From Dastarcus helophoroides (taxonomy: Eukaryota; Arthropoda; Insecta; Coleoptera; Bothrideridae), in contig CM053328.1 of the NCBI GenBank assembly GCA_028583605.1, positions 4,210,304 through 4,274,303 on the forward strand: a DNA stretch of 64,000 bases, in the 5' to 3' direction. The notes below the pieces were generated by a model. The model worked only from the letters and a program-made list of their open reading frames with translations. It was not told the DNA's origin and did no database searches. Both the position numbers and the translations under genes were made by a program. Below are positions 11,099 to 23,200 of the stretch, in pieces. How positions within the stretch are numbered: position 1 is the first letter of the stretch; the number at the start of each line of letters is the position of its first letter.

Positions 11099-11956
11099 AT
11101 ATCAGTTAAAGAAGATTAGACTAAAATTGAATTATGGGGAAGAAAAAGTCAAAAGAAAAGTAAATTTATTGAAAAAAAGAATCAATTTTCGAACTAACCA
11201 CCAAATTTTATCTATTTCTAAAAAAATTTCTGTCTCTACATCAAAAAATAGTCTTAAAATAGCCACCAAATTTCAGAAAAGAAAGTCAAATGTCTGGATT
11301 TATGTTCATAATTTTGCCCTTTGTACCGAAATTTCGAAGTTTTTGAAGCGAAAACTTCTTTGGGCACGTTGAGCGAATTTTTCTCTTTAAAATTGTGTTT
11401 TCTTGAAATTTTGAGACTTGTAATTTTTTCCTAAAAAGTGTCAAAATCTAATTTTTTTCTAATAATTTCGACTTTCGAGCCTAAAAAACGAGATATTTAG
11501 AAAAAGGCCGCAATTGACTAGAAAGTTTGCTATTAAAGTTGAAATCTTTAAAGAAAACTCAAAATTTTTATCATCATATCTATCTTTTTTTAAAAATGTT
11601 ATGTTTTTCTGTGAATTTTAAGTTTTAACTTCTAGCTTTTAGTTTTAATTTTCCTAAAATATTGACTTTGGAAATTTTAAGTTTTTTCATTTCACTTTTT
11701 TCTAAAAAGTCAGTTTTTTTATAATTTTTTCTTTGCTTTGATCTAAATTTTGTGATCTTTCTTATATTTCTTTTAATAGCTCACTTTTAAACTCGAAAAT
11801 TCGAGAAATTCTTATACAAATTGAGTTTTTTCTTGAAGTGATCAGTTTTTTTGTGTATAACTATCGATTTTTTAAAGAAAAGTGGAAAAATGTGCTTTTG
11901 TTTTCGAAATCTTAACCTTTTTCTCAAAATTCTAGATGACAACTTACAATTTTGTT

Positions 11957-13790
11957 TACAACCTTAGGTAGTGATTCAGTCACGGTGAGCGCAGCAAGGG
12001 GTTGTCCCCGAGGAGATGTTTTATCTCAATTGCTGTGGTCCATCCTCCTAAATATACTGCATTACTCGGGCTTTGAAGCAATAGGTTATGCAGATGATAT
12101 TACTGCTATTATCAGGGGCAAAAACGATAAAATCCTGTCAGGATTTAATGCAAAAAAGCCCTGAACACCACTAACAACTGGTGTTCAAACCAAGGGTTAA
12201 ATGTAAACCCAAATAAAACAATTATAATTCCTTTCACGAAGAGAAAGAAGCTAAATCTAACAGCTCCCACTATGAATGGAGTTCAACTTAACTTCTGAAG
12301 TGAGACTAAATATCTAGGAATAGTCCTAGACCAAAAGCTCATCTGGAATCTTCATTTAACTAGAATAAGCGACCACGACAGTCTTCTGGACGTGCCGCAG
12401 ATTATTCAGCAAAACCTGGGATCTGAAACCAAAAATGATCTATTGGTCAAATAGGATGATAATTACACCCCTGATCACACACGCTTCTTTAGTATGGTGG
12501 CCAAAAACAACGAAAGAGACAGCACAAAACTAATCGAACATAGTTCAAAGGTATGCATGTCTGAGTCTAACAGGCGCAATGAACACCTGCCTAACAGTAG
12601 CAATGGAGGTAATGCTAGGTCTAATTCCTTCTCCACCTTTTAGTGAAGAGGCAGGCGATCAAAAAAGCCTCAAGATTACTGCAATTAAAACAATTTAAAA
12701 GAGACTTCGTCGGTCACATGGGAACCTTCAAGGAATGTAGCCCGGTGATTTTAGCAAGATCGGTTAATTATATGCAACCCAGATACGAATTTGATCATTC
12801 CTTTGAGGTGGACCTAAATAGCCACACTGACGCTTCAATCAGTACCTGAAGAAAAACACAAAATATCCATCTGGTTTACAGATGGATCAAGGACAGCACA
12901 TGGGACTGGAGTGGGAATTTATGGCCCTAACAATAGGTCCTCCAAAGCTTTGCGAAAGGACCCAACTGTCTTTCAAACTGAAATACATGCAATAGAACTC
13001 TGCGCCTACGAGTGTCTTCGAAGAAACCTGAAAGGCACAAAGATCTACATTAACTCTGACAGCCAAGCGGCAATAAAGGCTCTCAGCAGCTGCCTTGTCA
13101 AATCTAAACTAGCTTGGGACTGTCAACAAACTCTAAAGCAACTGGATAAACACAACAGGATCAGTCTTAAGTGGGTGCCAGGGCACAAAGGAATTCAAGG
13201 GAATGAAAGTTGCGGACCAACTAGCTAGAGAAGGATCTGCATCGTCATTTCTTGGACCTGAACCGACTTTTGGTTTTTCTCAAAGTCAAATAAACAATGA
13301 GGTCAAAAAATGGGAAGCAAAGTCAAGAATTTCCCATTGGAGATCATATCAAGGACTACGACAGGCAAAAAGATTGATATTTGGAACGCTTGAAAAGACA
13401 AAGGTCTACTTAGAACTCGGCAAATCCGAATTGAGGATCCTAACAGGCCTCTTAACAGGACATTGGCCTATGAGGTACCACCCACCTCAAGAAAGTGGGT
13501 CAGGGTGAAACAGACCTATGTCGCTTTTGCGCAGAAGCTGCGGAGACTGCAGAACATGTGTTATGCAAGTGCGATGTGCTTGCACGCAAAAGGCACGTTC
13601 AACTCGGATGGGCGCCCTTAGACTCCTCAGATGTGGAAAAACTCAATCCCTGGTCCATAATAAACTTCTACAAGAGTTTGAACCTGAGAACTACATAGAT
13701 CATGGTATGCATAAAAGATCTCCTTAGGTCGAGGTGCGGGGTGGACGAATAGAAACACGAAAAGACCCATATATAATCTAACTGTCTACA
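11957..13790 (+). mobile_element. 5'-truncated LINE with RT and RNase H, decayed
   Basis: Frames broken by shifts give, in order, the RT core (ARGCPRGDVL, then GYADDITA with the catalytic YADD at about 12085), an RNase H domain (WFTDGS, AIELCAYECLRRN, NSDSQAAIKAL, LKWVPGHKGIQGN, ADQLAREGS; about 12875-13240), and a Cys-rich tail (LCRFCAEAAETAEHVLCKC) to about 13698. RT plus RNase H points to the I/LOA-type group of non-LTR elements rather than Jockey or R1. Block B at about 48090 shows the site without it, reading ACAATTTTGTT directly into a short spacer and TTTACATTTC. At least three frameshifts make it inactive. Confidence 0.8.
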
Positions 13791-13869
13791 ATATTCCTCT
13801 GTTTACATTTCTACTTTAATCACAAATGGATTTTCTAGATATTTTGTATTTTCGAGAAAACATCTAATT

Positions 13870-14505
13870 TTCAATATTTAAAGCCGAGAGCTTTGAAGCT
13901 CAAGCAGTTCTCCAAATTTAAACATTTTTTTAGAAATTTATTTATATCTGCACCAACCTTTTCACTCTTTAAGAAGTTGAATTTCCAAAAATTAGTTCTT
14001 GTTGCGTACCCACCAGCTCAGCAATAAGCTTTCTTAAAGAACTCTTAGAGTCATCATTTTTTAGAGTCTGACATCGGGAAATATTGTCAGAAAGTTAACA
14101 TTATGTTAACATAAAGATTTCTCATCCTACAGACATCTATCAAAACCATCTTATAGATATCTGTTAAATCTCAGTAATCTGACAACTAAAAAAAGTTATC
14201 TAAATGTTAACATTTCTGTGTCTCTTAAGATATCGCTAAAATGATATCTTTAAGATATCATTCTGATTTAGGTGCTGTATGGACAGGACCTAGGAGCTGA
14301 AAGAAACATACTGTTCTTTTCTTTTTTTAAATTCAATTCAGCTCTCCGCATCTAAATTTCAATATTTAAAGCCGAGAGATTTGAAGCTCAAGCAGTTCTC
14401 CAAATTTGACCTTTTTTTTGCAAATTTATTCATATCTGCACCAATTAACTACCCTTTTCACTCCTTTAGAATTTGAATTTCCAAAAATTAGTTCTTGTTG
14501 CGTAC
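13870..14505. repeat. Direct repeats of about 140 bp flanking a hairpin element
   Basis: Bases from about 13872 to 14010 (TTTCAATATTTAAAGCCGAG to CTTGTTGCGTACCC) recur at about 14350-14505. The element at 14012-14280 lies between them. The same arrangement is in block B at about 48140-48790. Confidence 0.6.
14012..14280 (-). repeat. Hairpin-rich 260-bp repeat, inverted copy
   Basis: This is the reverse complement of sequences at 18210-18474, 38250-38515, 42983-43240 and 52420-52684, with another inverted copy at 48300-48565. It holds two palindromes: TTAAAGATATC against GATATCTTTAA, and GTTAACAT against ATGTTAAC. It has no frame and is probably an old MITE. Confidence 0.6.
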
Positions 14506-14821
14506 CCAGGACCTAGAACCTGAAAGGAACATACTGTCCTTTTCTATTTCTAAATTCAATAATTACAACTGTCCGCTAATGAGTGTCAGTCAGTCAGTGA
14601 ATCAGGGTAATTCAAGTGTAGAGCGCCACAAGTTTGCTCTGTTAACAGAGATCTTAAAATTTTGAAACTATTTCATCTAATGCTTAGATTAGGGAGTAGT
14701 TCATTAACCGAACTTAATACATTTTAACTACTGTCAATGGAATTCGAACCTCTCAAAAAATTAACAGTACTCAATTCAAACTAATACACTTTTGGTAAAA
14801 TTATCCCAAATTCTCGTTGAA

Positions 14822-15631
14822 ATGGACATAAAAAAGAGCAAAACAGTTCAGCAGTGGCTTTTACACCAATTCGGGGAAATCCCTAACATGAAAACTTTAC
14901 CGGACAAAGCTAAGGACGGATACTTTATTTGCCAACTGCTTCGCAATTACGGTCTGCTAAGCAAAGAAGATTTGGATTTAATCCACAAAAACCAAAGCAT
15001 GTCGATTGCTTACGCCAATTTCAAAAACCACATAATGGATTGGCTTGAAGACATCGATGTTGATCTTGAAGAAGACGATCTAGTAGATATTGTTCAAGGT
15101 AAGGAACTGGCGGCGATGAGGCTTCTGTATGACATGTACTTACGATTGGAGGATGTGGATTCTAGGCTTTATATTCCAAGGAAACGAAAGAAGCGAAATC
15201 GTCAGGGAATTGAAGAGGAGAAACCAGCAAAAGTAGAAGCTGAATATGCGGTGGAAAGCTTAGATTTAATTGATATACGGAAGCGTCGTCTAAAGAATTT
15301 GATGATGCACTGTAGGGAAGAACGACAACATTATTACCAATCGTTACGGTTGCCAAAAGGAGCACTTTCGTTGGATTTTGAAAAGTGCGATTGTCCTTGT
15401 GAGTGTTTAGATTTTAAAGAAAAAAAATCTGACATCTTACCGATTGGGGACGACGAGAAAGATCTTAGTTTCGATGAATTGGTTGAACAACAGGAAAAAT
15501 CTAAAATGAACGAATTCAGACCCAGTCTCAACGAAGCTAAAAGAATCATTGGGGAAATCAAGGATCGAGTGAGTAAGAATGTTAGTCGGAAGATATTGGG
15601 GCAGCAGTTGCAATGCCAGTTGTTAGGATAA
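14822..15631 (+). pseudogene. SPEF2-like CH-domain fragment, frameshifted copy A
   Basis: The frame starts at ATG 14822 (MDIKKSKTVQQWLLHQFG). Residues about 8-110 read as the calponin-homology-like domain of sperm flagellar proteins (QWLL, DGYFICQLLRNYGL, FKNHIMDWLEDIDVDL, ELAAMRLLYDMYLRLEDVDS). A basic stretch (PRKRKKRNRQ) and a charged helical part follow. In SPEF2/CPC1 this region opens a protein of well over 1,000 residues that acts at the axonemal central pair; here only about 270 residues exist. Against copy B (49104-49997) this copy has one extra G near 15627, giving LLG and a stop and losing the last 29 residues. There is no intron. Confidence 0.6.
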
Positions 15632-15753
15632 GGCTTGGTATCACATAGAAAAGACGTATTTTGAGAAACCGACGTGCGACAGACTTGCTTATCATATGTG
15701 CCAGTTGAAGAAATAATAATTTCGTTTATTATTATTTTCTTTGTTGTAGAAAC

Positions 15754-15830
15754 CAATAGCGGCTCGTAGCTAAAATTAGTGGTCCCAAAAAATGTTTAGC
15801 ACTCATGGTGAAATTGTACGAAAGGAAACA
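15754..15830 (+). mobile_element. Left-end remnant of a hAT-like element
   Basis: CAATAGCGGCTCGTAGCTAAAA followed by a TGTTTAGC-type sequence parallels the left end of the element at 23443 (CAGTGGCGGCTCGTAGCC, then ATATTTAGTG). It starts about 120 bp after the stop of the SPEF2-like fragment and leads into the 20-bp satellite. The same remnant is at 50035. Confidence 0.5.
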
Positions 15831-15960
15831 AATATGGATTGGCTAAAACATGTTCTAGAGCAAATTTTGTTGTATTTTTTAATCTTTCTTGAATTCAGGG
15901 GACAAGCTTGTATATCAATCAACCAAAATTTCGTTTTTTTTCTTAAAATTCTGATAAAAA

Positions 15961-16560
15961 AGTCGAAATTCCAACTCTCAGTCGAAATTCTGAGATTAAA
16001 GTCGAAATTTCTAGAAAAAGTCGAAATTTTGAGTTTTAACTCGAAATTCCGAGATTAAGGTCGAAATTCCGAGAAAAAAGTCGAAATTCCAACATAAAAG
16101 TCGAAATTCTACAATTAAACACAAAATTTCGAGAAAAAAATCGAAATTTCGAGTTTAAAGTCGATATTACGAGAAAAAAGTCGAAATTTCGAGAGAAAAA
16201 TCGAAATTTTGAGTTTAAAGTCGAAATTACCAGAAAAAAGTCGAAATTTCGAGAAAAAAGTTGAAATTTCGAGATTAAAACTGAAATTTCGAAATAAAAG
16301 TTGAAAGTTTAAATTTAAAGTCGAAATTCCGAGATAAAAGTTGAAATTGCGAGATTAAAGTCGAAATTTCCAGAACAAAGTCGAAATTTCGTGTTTAAAG
16401 CCGAAATATTGAGATAAAAGTCGAAATTTCGAGTTTAAAGTCGAAAATCTGAGATGACAGTCGATACTTCAAGATTAAAGACGAAATTTCTAGAAAAAAA
16501 TCGAAATTTCGAGTTTAAAGTCGAAATTCTGAGAATAAAGTCGACGCTTCGAGAAAAAAA
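15961..16560. repeat. 20-bp satellite array, about 30 units
   Basis: Units of 20 bp alternate between GTCGAAATTTCGAGTTTAAA-like and GTCGAAATTTCGAGAAAAAA-like forms in strict register. The core TCGAAATTTCGA is a perfect palindrome. Decayed units extend to about 16740. A paralogous array is at 50244-50830. The frames in it are artefacts of the repeat. Confidence 0.85.
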
Positions 16561-16929
16561 GTCGACATTTCGAGAAAAGAGCCGACATTTCTAAAAATAT
16601 ATATTTTTGAATCGATGTCCTTTCTACGTCTTCGTAATAAAAGCAAAAATTTTCAATGAAGTGGAAATTTTTCAAAATAAAGTTCAAAATTTGGAAAAAA
16701 CGAAATTTAAAAAGACGAAGATTTCAAAATAATGTAAATTCTGGAAAAATTTTGAAATGTTAAAAAAATCGATTCATTTAACACGTTAAAGAAAGTAGTG
16801 GCCGTCACAATATTGGGCCGAGTTGAGTGACATATCAACTAGTTGCAGCGAAGTTTTTAAGTCAGTTTGGTGTATTATGGGTTGCATAACAATTAAATAT
16901 AAGCGCCCTCGGCGCGACATACGTTTAGT

Positions 16930-16994
16930 CATATACTTAATAAGTATATGCGTTTAGTTATGTTAAATTGTTGAGTGAAAATTTATCACTCAAC
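16930..16994. repeat. Two adjacent hairpins at the start of the gene unit
   Basis: CATATACTTA and TAAGTATATG (16930-16950) form a perfect 10-bp palindrome found only in block A, flanked by repeats of CGTTTAG. GTTGAGTGA and TCACTCAAC (16970-16994) form a second hairpin, kept in block B as GTTGAGT/ACTCAAC. Confidence 0.5.
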
Positions 16995-17231
16995 GATTAA
17001 ATTAAACAAATAACGTTAATTATGTGGGTTGCAATCTGGTGTCACACATAATGTGAATAATTTCACAATTATCATTAAAAAATCTTGCGCGTCAATCGGA
17101 TTATACAGAACAATTTTTTTTTACAAAAACCTGTCTTACTTCCTACAGTTTTCTAAATGGATATCCCCCATTTTTATTTTTATTTTTCATCGATTTAAAA
17201 AATTCAAAAGCTGGTCATTTGGTATATTTGT

Positions 17232-20200
17232 TTATTTCACATTGCATACGCTGTTGTGTAAATTAGAAAAGAATTTGATGATGTCGTCCCTTTTGTTTTC
17301 GCAACTTTCTTTTATAAACTCAAGCAGACACTTTCCTATGCCAGCAGTAAACCTAGAAAACACATAAGTCACATTATATCGCTTATTTTAAAAATGGAAA
17401 TACAAATCTTGTCCCCTGAAACCGAGAAGGATTAAAAAACACAACAGATGTTGCTCTAACGCGTTTCGATAGCCAAGCTACCATCTTCAGAGAGATACAG
17501 GTAATAGCGTGGCTATCGAAACGCGTTAGAGCAACCTCTAGTGGGTTTTTTAATCCTTTTTGGTTTCAGGGGATAATATTTGTATTTCAATTTTTGAAGA
17601 TAACCAAGGACCAGCCCGTTGCACCGAAATTATCGCTTACTTTGGTTTTTTAAAGACTTACTTGCATATCAACTCTCTTGATACCACCCCGTCTTCACCT
17701 AGTTTTATTTTGCCTCCAAGAACTGGTTCTAGGCAGTTCTTTGATATAGCTGCCGTAATGCATTTATCTCCTAATATACCTAAAACGAAAAAAAATTTAG
17801 GGAAAAAATGTAATTAGCTAATTGGTGAAGTTAGGTCATCCAACCTAGGGGGGCTTCTGATTTACGATCATTATTTTTATTTTCCTAACTATTTTTTAAT
17901 GCAAGATCATCTAGGGAAAAATCCACTTTCTTCCATTATTTTTTTGCTGCAAACTTTTTAGAAATATCAAGCTTTTTCTTGAAATTTCAAATTTTTTGTC
18001 ACAATACTTAGTTTTTTTGCGAGATTTTTACTTTTTCTAAATTCGTATTGTACATCCATATTTAGAGCTTTTCTCCTAAAATTGTTGACCACTGAAGTTT
18101 GTTTCAAATGTTCGTGTCCTTTTAGAAATATAGATTTTAATTTTGATTAACCAAGATTTTTTTTTGGTTTTTTGATTTGAAAGTCGAACATTTTTTTATG
18201 ACTTCTCGTACAGCACCGAAATCAGAAAGATATTTTAAAGATATCATTTTAGCGATATCTTTAAGAGACACAGAAATGTTAACATTTAGATAACTTTTTT
18301 TAGTCGTCAGATTACTGACATATAACAGATATCTACAAGATGATTTTGATAGATGTCTTTAGGATGAGAAATCTTTATGTTAACATAATGTTAACTTTCT
18401 CACAATAGTTCCCGATGTCAGACTTTAAAAAATGATGACTCTAAGAGCGTTTTAAAAGAGCTTATTGCTGGGCGCAGTGGCGGCTGGTCTTAAAGAGCGC
18501 AAGAGCGCGCGCTCTTCGTGAAATGACCGATCTATTCTTTTCTATTTAATGTAAAAGTGTTGAATTTATCACATTTTTACACACAAAATAATGATATACT
18601 AATTAACTAATAATACTTGTGAGTGACTTGGAATAAAGTACGCAAACTTTTATTCCATTATATTATATACTATGAGGAAATTGAAATATGTTGGTACGCG
18701 CAGAATTATGCACCTAGCGTGGCTGCCATGCGATGCCTATCAACGGCCTCCACGGAATGCGGAGAAATAAACTACAGAACACCACGCTAAAGCTAGCCCG
18801 CGGTGCGGTACGCCGCTCCGCTGAAGCGATGTTGCCAAATGGTGAGTACGAGTCAGAGTTTGAAGTGTGTATGTACGGTTTATGATGCTAAATGCGTAGG
18901 TACCGGCTGATTTGATTGCGATTGCTAATTGTGCCGCTTACAGGTCTAACTGCCAATAGTACGGCTATTCACAAAGAGATAGCAGTACCCATTCTAGGGT
19001 CTAATTATTAATTTGTAAATTTGGATTTAAACAATTTCCCTGAGAAAGTAATGAACACTTTATTTCTTTAAAAGATCGTAGAGCGGATGTTGTTTAAAAA
19101 AATATTTTTTTTTGTGTTTTTGTATAGTTTAATTAGAACTTTGTAATATCTTCAAATGCAGTTTTCATGAAAACGTGATATAATTTTATTCCTATGAAAG
19201 CAAACAATTTTAATTAAATAATCTAGAACCGTAACCAGGTGCAACCGCACAGAGTACTTTAAGGGGCTCAGAAATGTCGATAATGATTTTTGTTTGTACT
19301 CGATGAAAATAATTTAGAGATGATAACCCAAAAATATTTTGGAGGCTATAAAATGTTATATAAATTTAATTCGTAAAAATACTATAAATATCACAAATTT
19401 TGTATCTCTTTTGTTTCTCTTAAATTTAATACCTTGCTATAGCACTGGAGTCACCTAAACTCTTAATTACTAATATTTTTGCATAGAGCATCGAACTTTT
19501 ATTTTTTTCGTGCCGGTTTTTGGTTTTCGTTCCGGGAAAAAAATCATATCGGTTCCGTTCCGGTTTTCGTTCCGACAAAAATAGCGGTTTTTTCCAGTTT
19601 TCGGTTCAGTTCCAGCTTACTAATTTTTAAATTTTTTAAATTTTTTTATCTAAATTGATTTTCTAACCTAATTCGGGAAATGTTCTCCCTCTTTTTTAAG
19701 TATTACAGCATAAAACTTCTGTGGTAATGCTTAAAATTTGAAGGAAATATTTCTCGATTTTTCGAATTTAAAAATTTCAGGCTAAAACTCTGGATTCTGG
19801 GTTCATTTTGAGTTCAAACTTCAAACCTCCAACTTTATAAAAAAAATTAGCTGATACCCGTGCATTTGACTAGGTGAAAAAAAGAGAAAGGATCCTTTGG
19901 TTATATACTTTTTGAAAGTTTCGACTTTTCTGAAGAATTCAATTTTTATTGAAAATTTTGACTTATTTTGAAAATTTCGACAATAAAAACCCACTTTTAG
20001 ACAAAGTCGATCTTTTCCCGTTCGACTTCCGAATTTTCGAAAATTTAATTTGATTTCGAAAATTTCGACCTTTTTCAAAATTTTGATTTTTTGAATATTC
20101 CAAATTCCTCAAAATTCTGTCTTATTTGATTGGTTTTGATTTTTTTGAACATTTTACTTTTATAACTTTCGTTCTTGTTAAAAATTTTATTTAAAAAAAA

Positions 20201-23200
20201 ACAATTTTTTTTGAATATTTAGTATTGATCTCGAAGTTGTCTGACCTTATTTTTGTAAATTTCAGAAATTTTAGACTCGAAATTTCATCTTTTTTTGCAA
20301 ATATAACTACTTTTAAATTCGATTTTTTCAAAACATTTCAATTCTTTTTAAAAATTTGAATTTTTTCAAAGTTTTAACTTTTTGCAAATATCGACACTCT
20401 CGAATGTTTGTTTTTTTATTAAACTTTTTTTCAATTTTCACTTTTTCGCAAGATACTGACTTTCTAAAAATGATTAGTCTTTTTAAATGCTGCATTCGAT
20501 TTTAATTAAAAATTATTAAACAATTTTCGATTTCCTTAAAGCATTTCGTCTTTATATTTTGAAAACTTTCAAATTCAAATGTTCTTTTTTTTAGCTTTCA
20601 ATGTTTATTTATTTTATTAATCGTCAGACTTTTTCAGTTTGACCTTTCTCTAAGATTTTAATTTATTTTCCAAATTCTGAATTTTTTAAAAATCTTTATA
20701 CATAATTTTGATCTTTTCTCCAAATTGTTATTTTTTTTCAAAATTTTGATTTTTTCTGCAAATTTAATGATGTTAAAAAACTGACCTTTAAAAACTTCTA
20801 TCCTGTTTTTTTTTTTAATTTTTGATGTTGGTCAAACTTTTGACAATTTCTCAAAGCTTTGATCTTTTTTTGAAAACTGAGATTTTTTTTTTAAATTTCG
20901 ACTTTTTCTTGAAGTTTCGGCTTTTATGTAGTAAAGTGAACTTTTATTTGAAAAATTAGATTTTCCTTTAATTTTTGTTTCTTGAAAATTTAAATTTATT
21001 CTCAAAATTACGACATTTTTAATATTTTCAAACCTTTTCCAAAATTTAGATTTTTTTTTTGAAAACTTCGACCTTTTATCATCGAAATTTCGACCGACTT
21101 TTTGCCGAAACTATAACTTTTTCAGGATTTGATTTTTTTTTGGAAAATTTCCTCTTTTTTTCAAAAGTTTGGATTTTTTATAATATGATTATGATGAAAC
21201 ATTTTTTTTTCAAAATATTTTCCTTTTTTTTTGAAATTTTCCACTTTAGCTCAAAATTTTTACTATTTCTTGAAGTTTTACCTTCTTTTTTTGATAATTC
21301 CGACTTTTTCCCGAAAATTTTCACTTTTTTCAAAATTGGGAATTTTTGAAATATTTGAATTTTTTCAGGATTTTAATATTTTTTGAAAAGTGTTACCTTT
21401 TATCATCAAAATTGGGACTTTTTTCGAAATTAAATATAGCTTCATCCAAAATTTAAAGTTTTTTCGAAATCTCCATTTTCTTTCAAAAGTTCGAGTTTTT
21501 GTGATAACTTTACCATTTTTTCAAAATTCGCCTGTCTCACAAATTTTTTAATTTTGGTGAAGAATCTAAATTTTCAAATTACCAATTTTTAAATTTTGAA
21601 CGAATTCTACAAAAGGAATTCAAGATTTAACCAAATTTCGATTTTAAAGCTGCCTAAATTCAAAACAATCTAAACAAAAATCGCAGCTTCGAGGCGAAAA
21701 TCTAAATTTTAGGAAAAAACTGAAATATAGCTTAAACAAAACCAGATAAAAACTGAAAGTTTAAATTGGACATTTTCCAACATGTCATCGTTCCAAGTTT
21801 ATCCTTAAAATTTCGACTTCAATTTCAAGATCCCGGCTTTAAATCGGAATATAAATGTTGTATTTTTCTCTTGAAATTTTGACTGAAATTCTCAATTTCT
21901 AGGAAAAATTAGAAATAGCAAGATTTTATCACAAATTTTGAGATTTTGGGTAGTTTGATGAAGTGGGCATAGCAAAAAATCATTAGAATTTGAAATATCG
22001 AGAAAAAACTTGGCATATTTAAATTAAAGTGAAATTTGAAGAAAAAATTCAAGGTAACTCGAAATTTTTATTAATAACTTCAAAAAACAAGGGTATTATA
22101 TTATAAAATCCAAGTTTGAGGAAAAAAAAACAAAGTTTGAGTGTTTGTTCTAAAAAAAAAGTTGGAATTTTCGGAAAAATTTAAATTTGCAAATAAAATT
22201 GCCAGGAGACTGGGCTTCAATGAAAAAGACTTCACTGCTTGAGTCCATATTTACAAAAGCACATAAAATTTGTATTTTAAACTCGAAATTTTATAAAAAG
22301 AAAAGAAATATTTTGAGAAAAGGGTCCAAATTTCAAAACAGAACTAAAAATTAGAAAAAATAAATATTCAACTTATACAACTTAAAATTCAATTTGACTT
22401 GAAATTTTGAGAATAAAATCAACATTTTCTTAGAAAGAGTGGAAATTGTAGGTTTCTAATTGAACTTTCAAAAAAATGTTCTTTAAAGTTAACTCATAAT
22501 TTTCAGATGAAAGTTCCACGAATTTGTGTAAAATTTTGAAAAGGAAATTTCTAAAAAAATCCCAAACTTTAGGGTAAAGTAAAAATTATTTTAAGAACGT
22601 ACAAATTCAACGAACCGAAATAAACCGTTATTTTTTTCCGGTTCTATTCCGGTTTTCGTTCCTACAAAAATAACGGTTTTTTTTTCGGTTTCCGGTTTTC
22701 GGTTCAGTTCCGGTTCGAAGCCCTGTTTTTGCATCTGCGCACCCCCTGTCAAAAAGTCACCAGCCGCCACTGGCTGGGCAGGTTAAATGTTTTTTCTTAC
22801 GATTTTCACTTTAGTGTGAATTTTTTTCAAAATTTCAAGGCTAAGCTTAAAATTTTCTCTATTATTTGAAAATGTCAGGCGTTGACTCGAAATTTCTAGT
22901 TTTTGAAGGATTTGATTAAAAATTTTGAGTTTTATTAAAAAGGATCTAGCAAAAGGCTGAGCAACTTTTTCCGAAATCTCGACTTTTATATAAATTTACC
23001 CCTTTTTTAATTTTACTTCCTGAAAATTTCGATTTTTTAAAAAATTTGATTTTATTTTAAAATTTCGTCTAGCAAAAGGCTGAGCAACTTTTTTCGAAAT
23101 CTCGACTTTTATATAAATTTCCCGAAAATTTCGATTTTTAAAAAAAATTGATTTTCTTTTAAAATTTAGTCTTTTTACTATTAAAATTTCGATTTTACTT

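Larger units (their letters stand above)
11585..18474. repeat. Segmental duplication, block A
   Basis: From about 11585 this block parallels block B (about 47738-52690): spacer, direct repeats, the SPEF2-like fragment, the 20-bp satellite, and exons 5 and 4 of a minus-strand haemolymph-like gene, in the same order and orientation. Block A has extra insertions (LINE at 11957-13790, hAT-like element from 18475). The coding parts differ at a few percent of bases or less by eye. Bases 11100-11584 before it are AT-rich with nothing recognised. Confidence 0.75.

Noticed and set aside
14792..14821. Upstream extension of the SPEF2-like frame
   Set aside because: It begins with TTG; the first ATG in frame is at 14822 (49104 in copy B) and fits the family start better.
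15961..16560. Regular spaced repeats resembling a CRISPR array
   Set aside because: The 20-bp units are contiguous with no unique spacers, the genome is eukaryotic, and there are no cas genes. It is a satellite.
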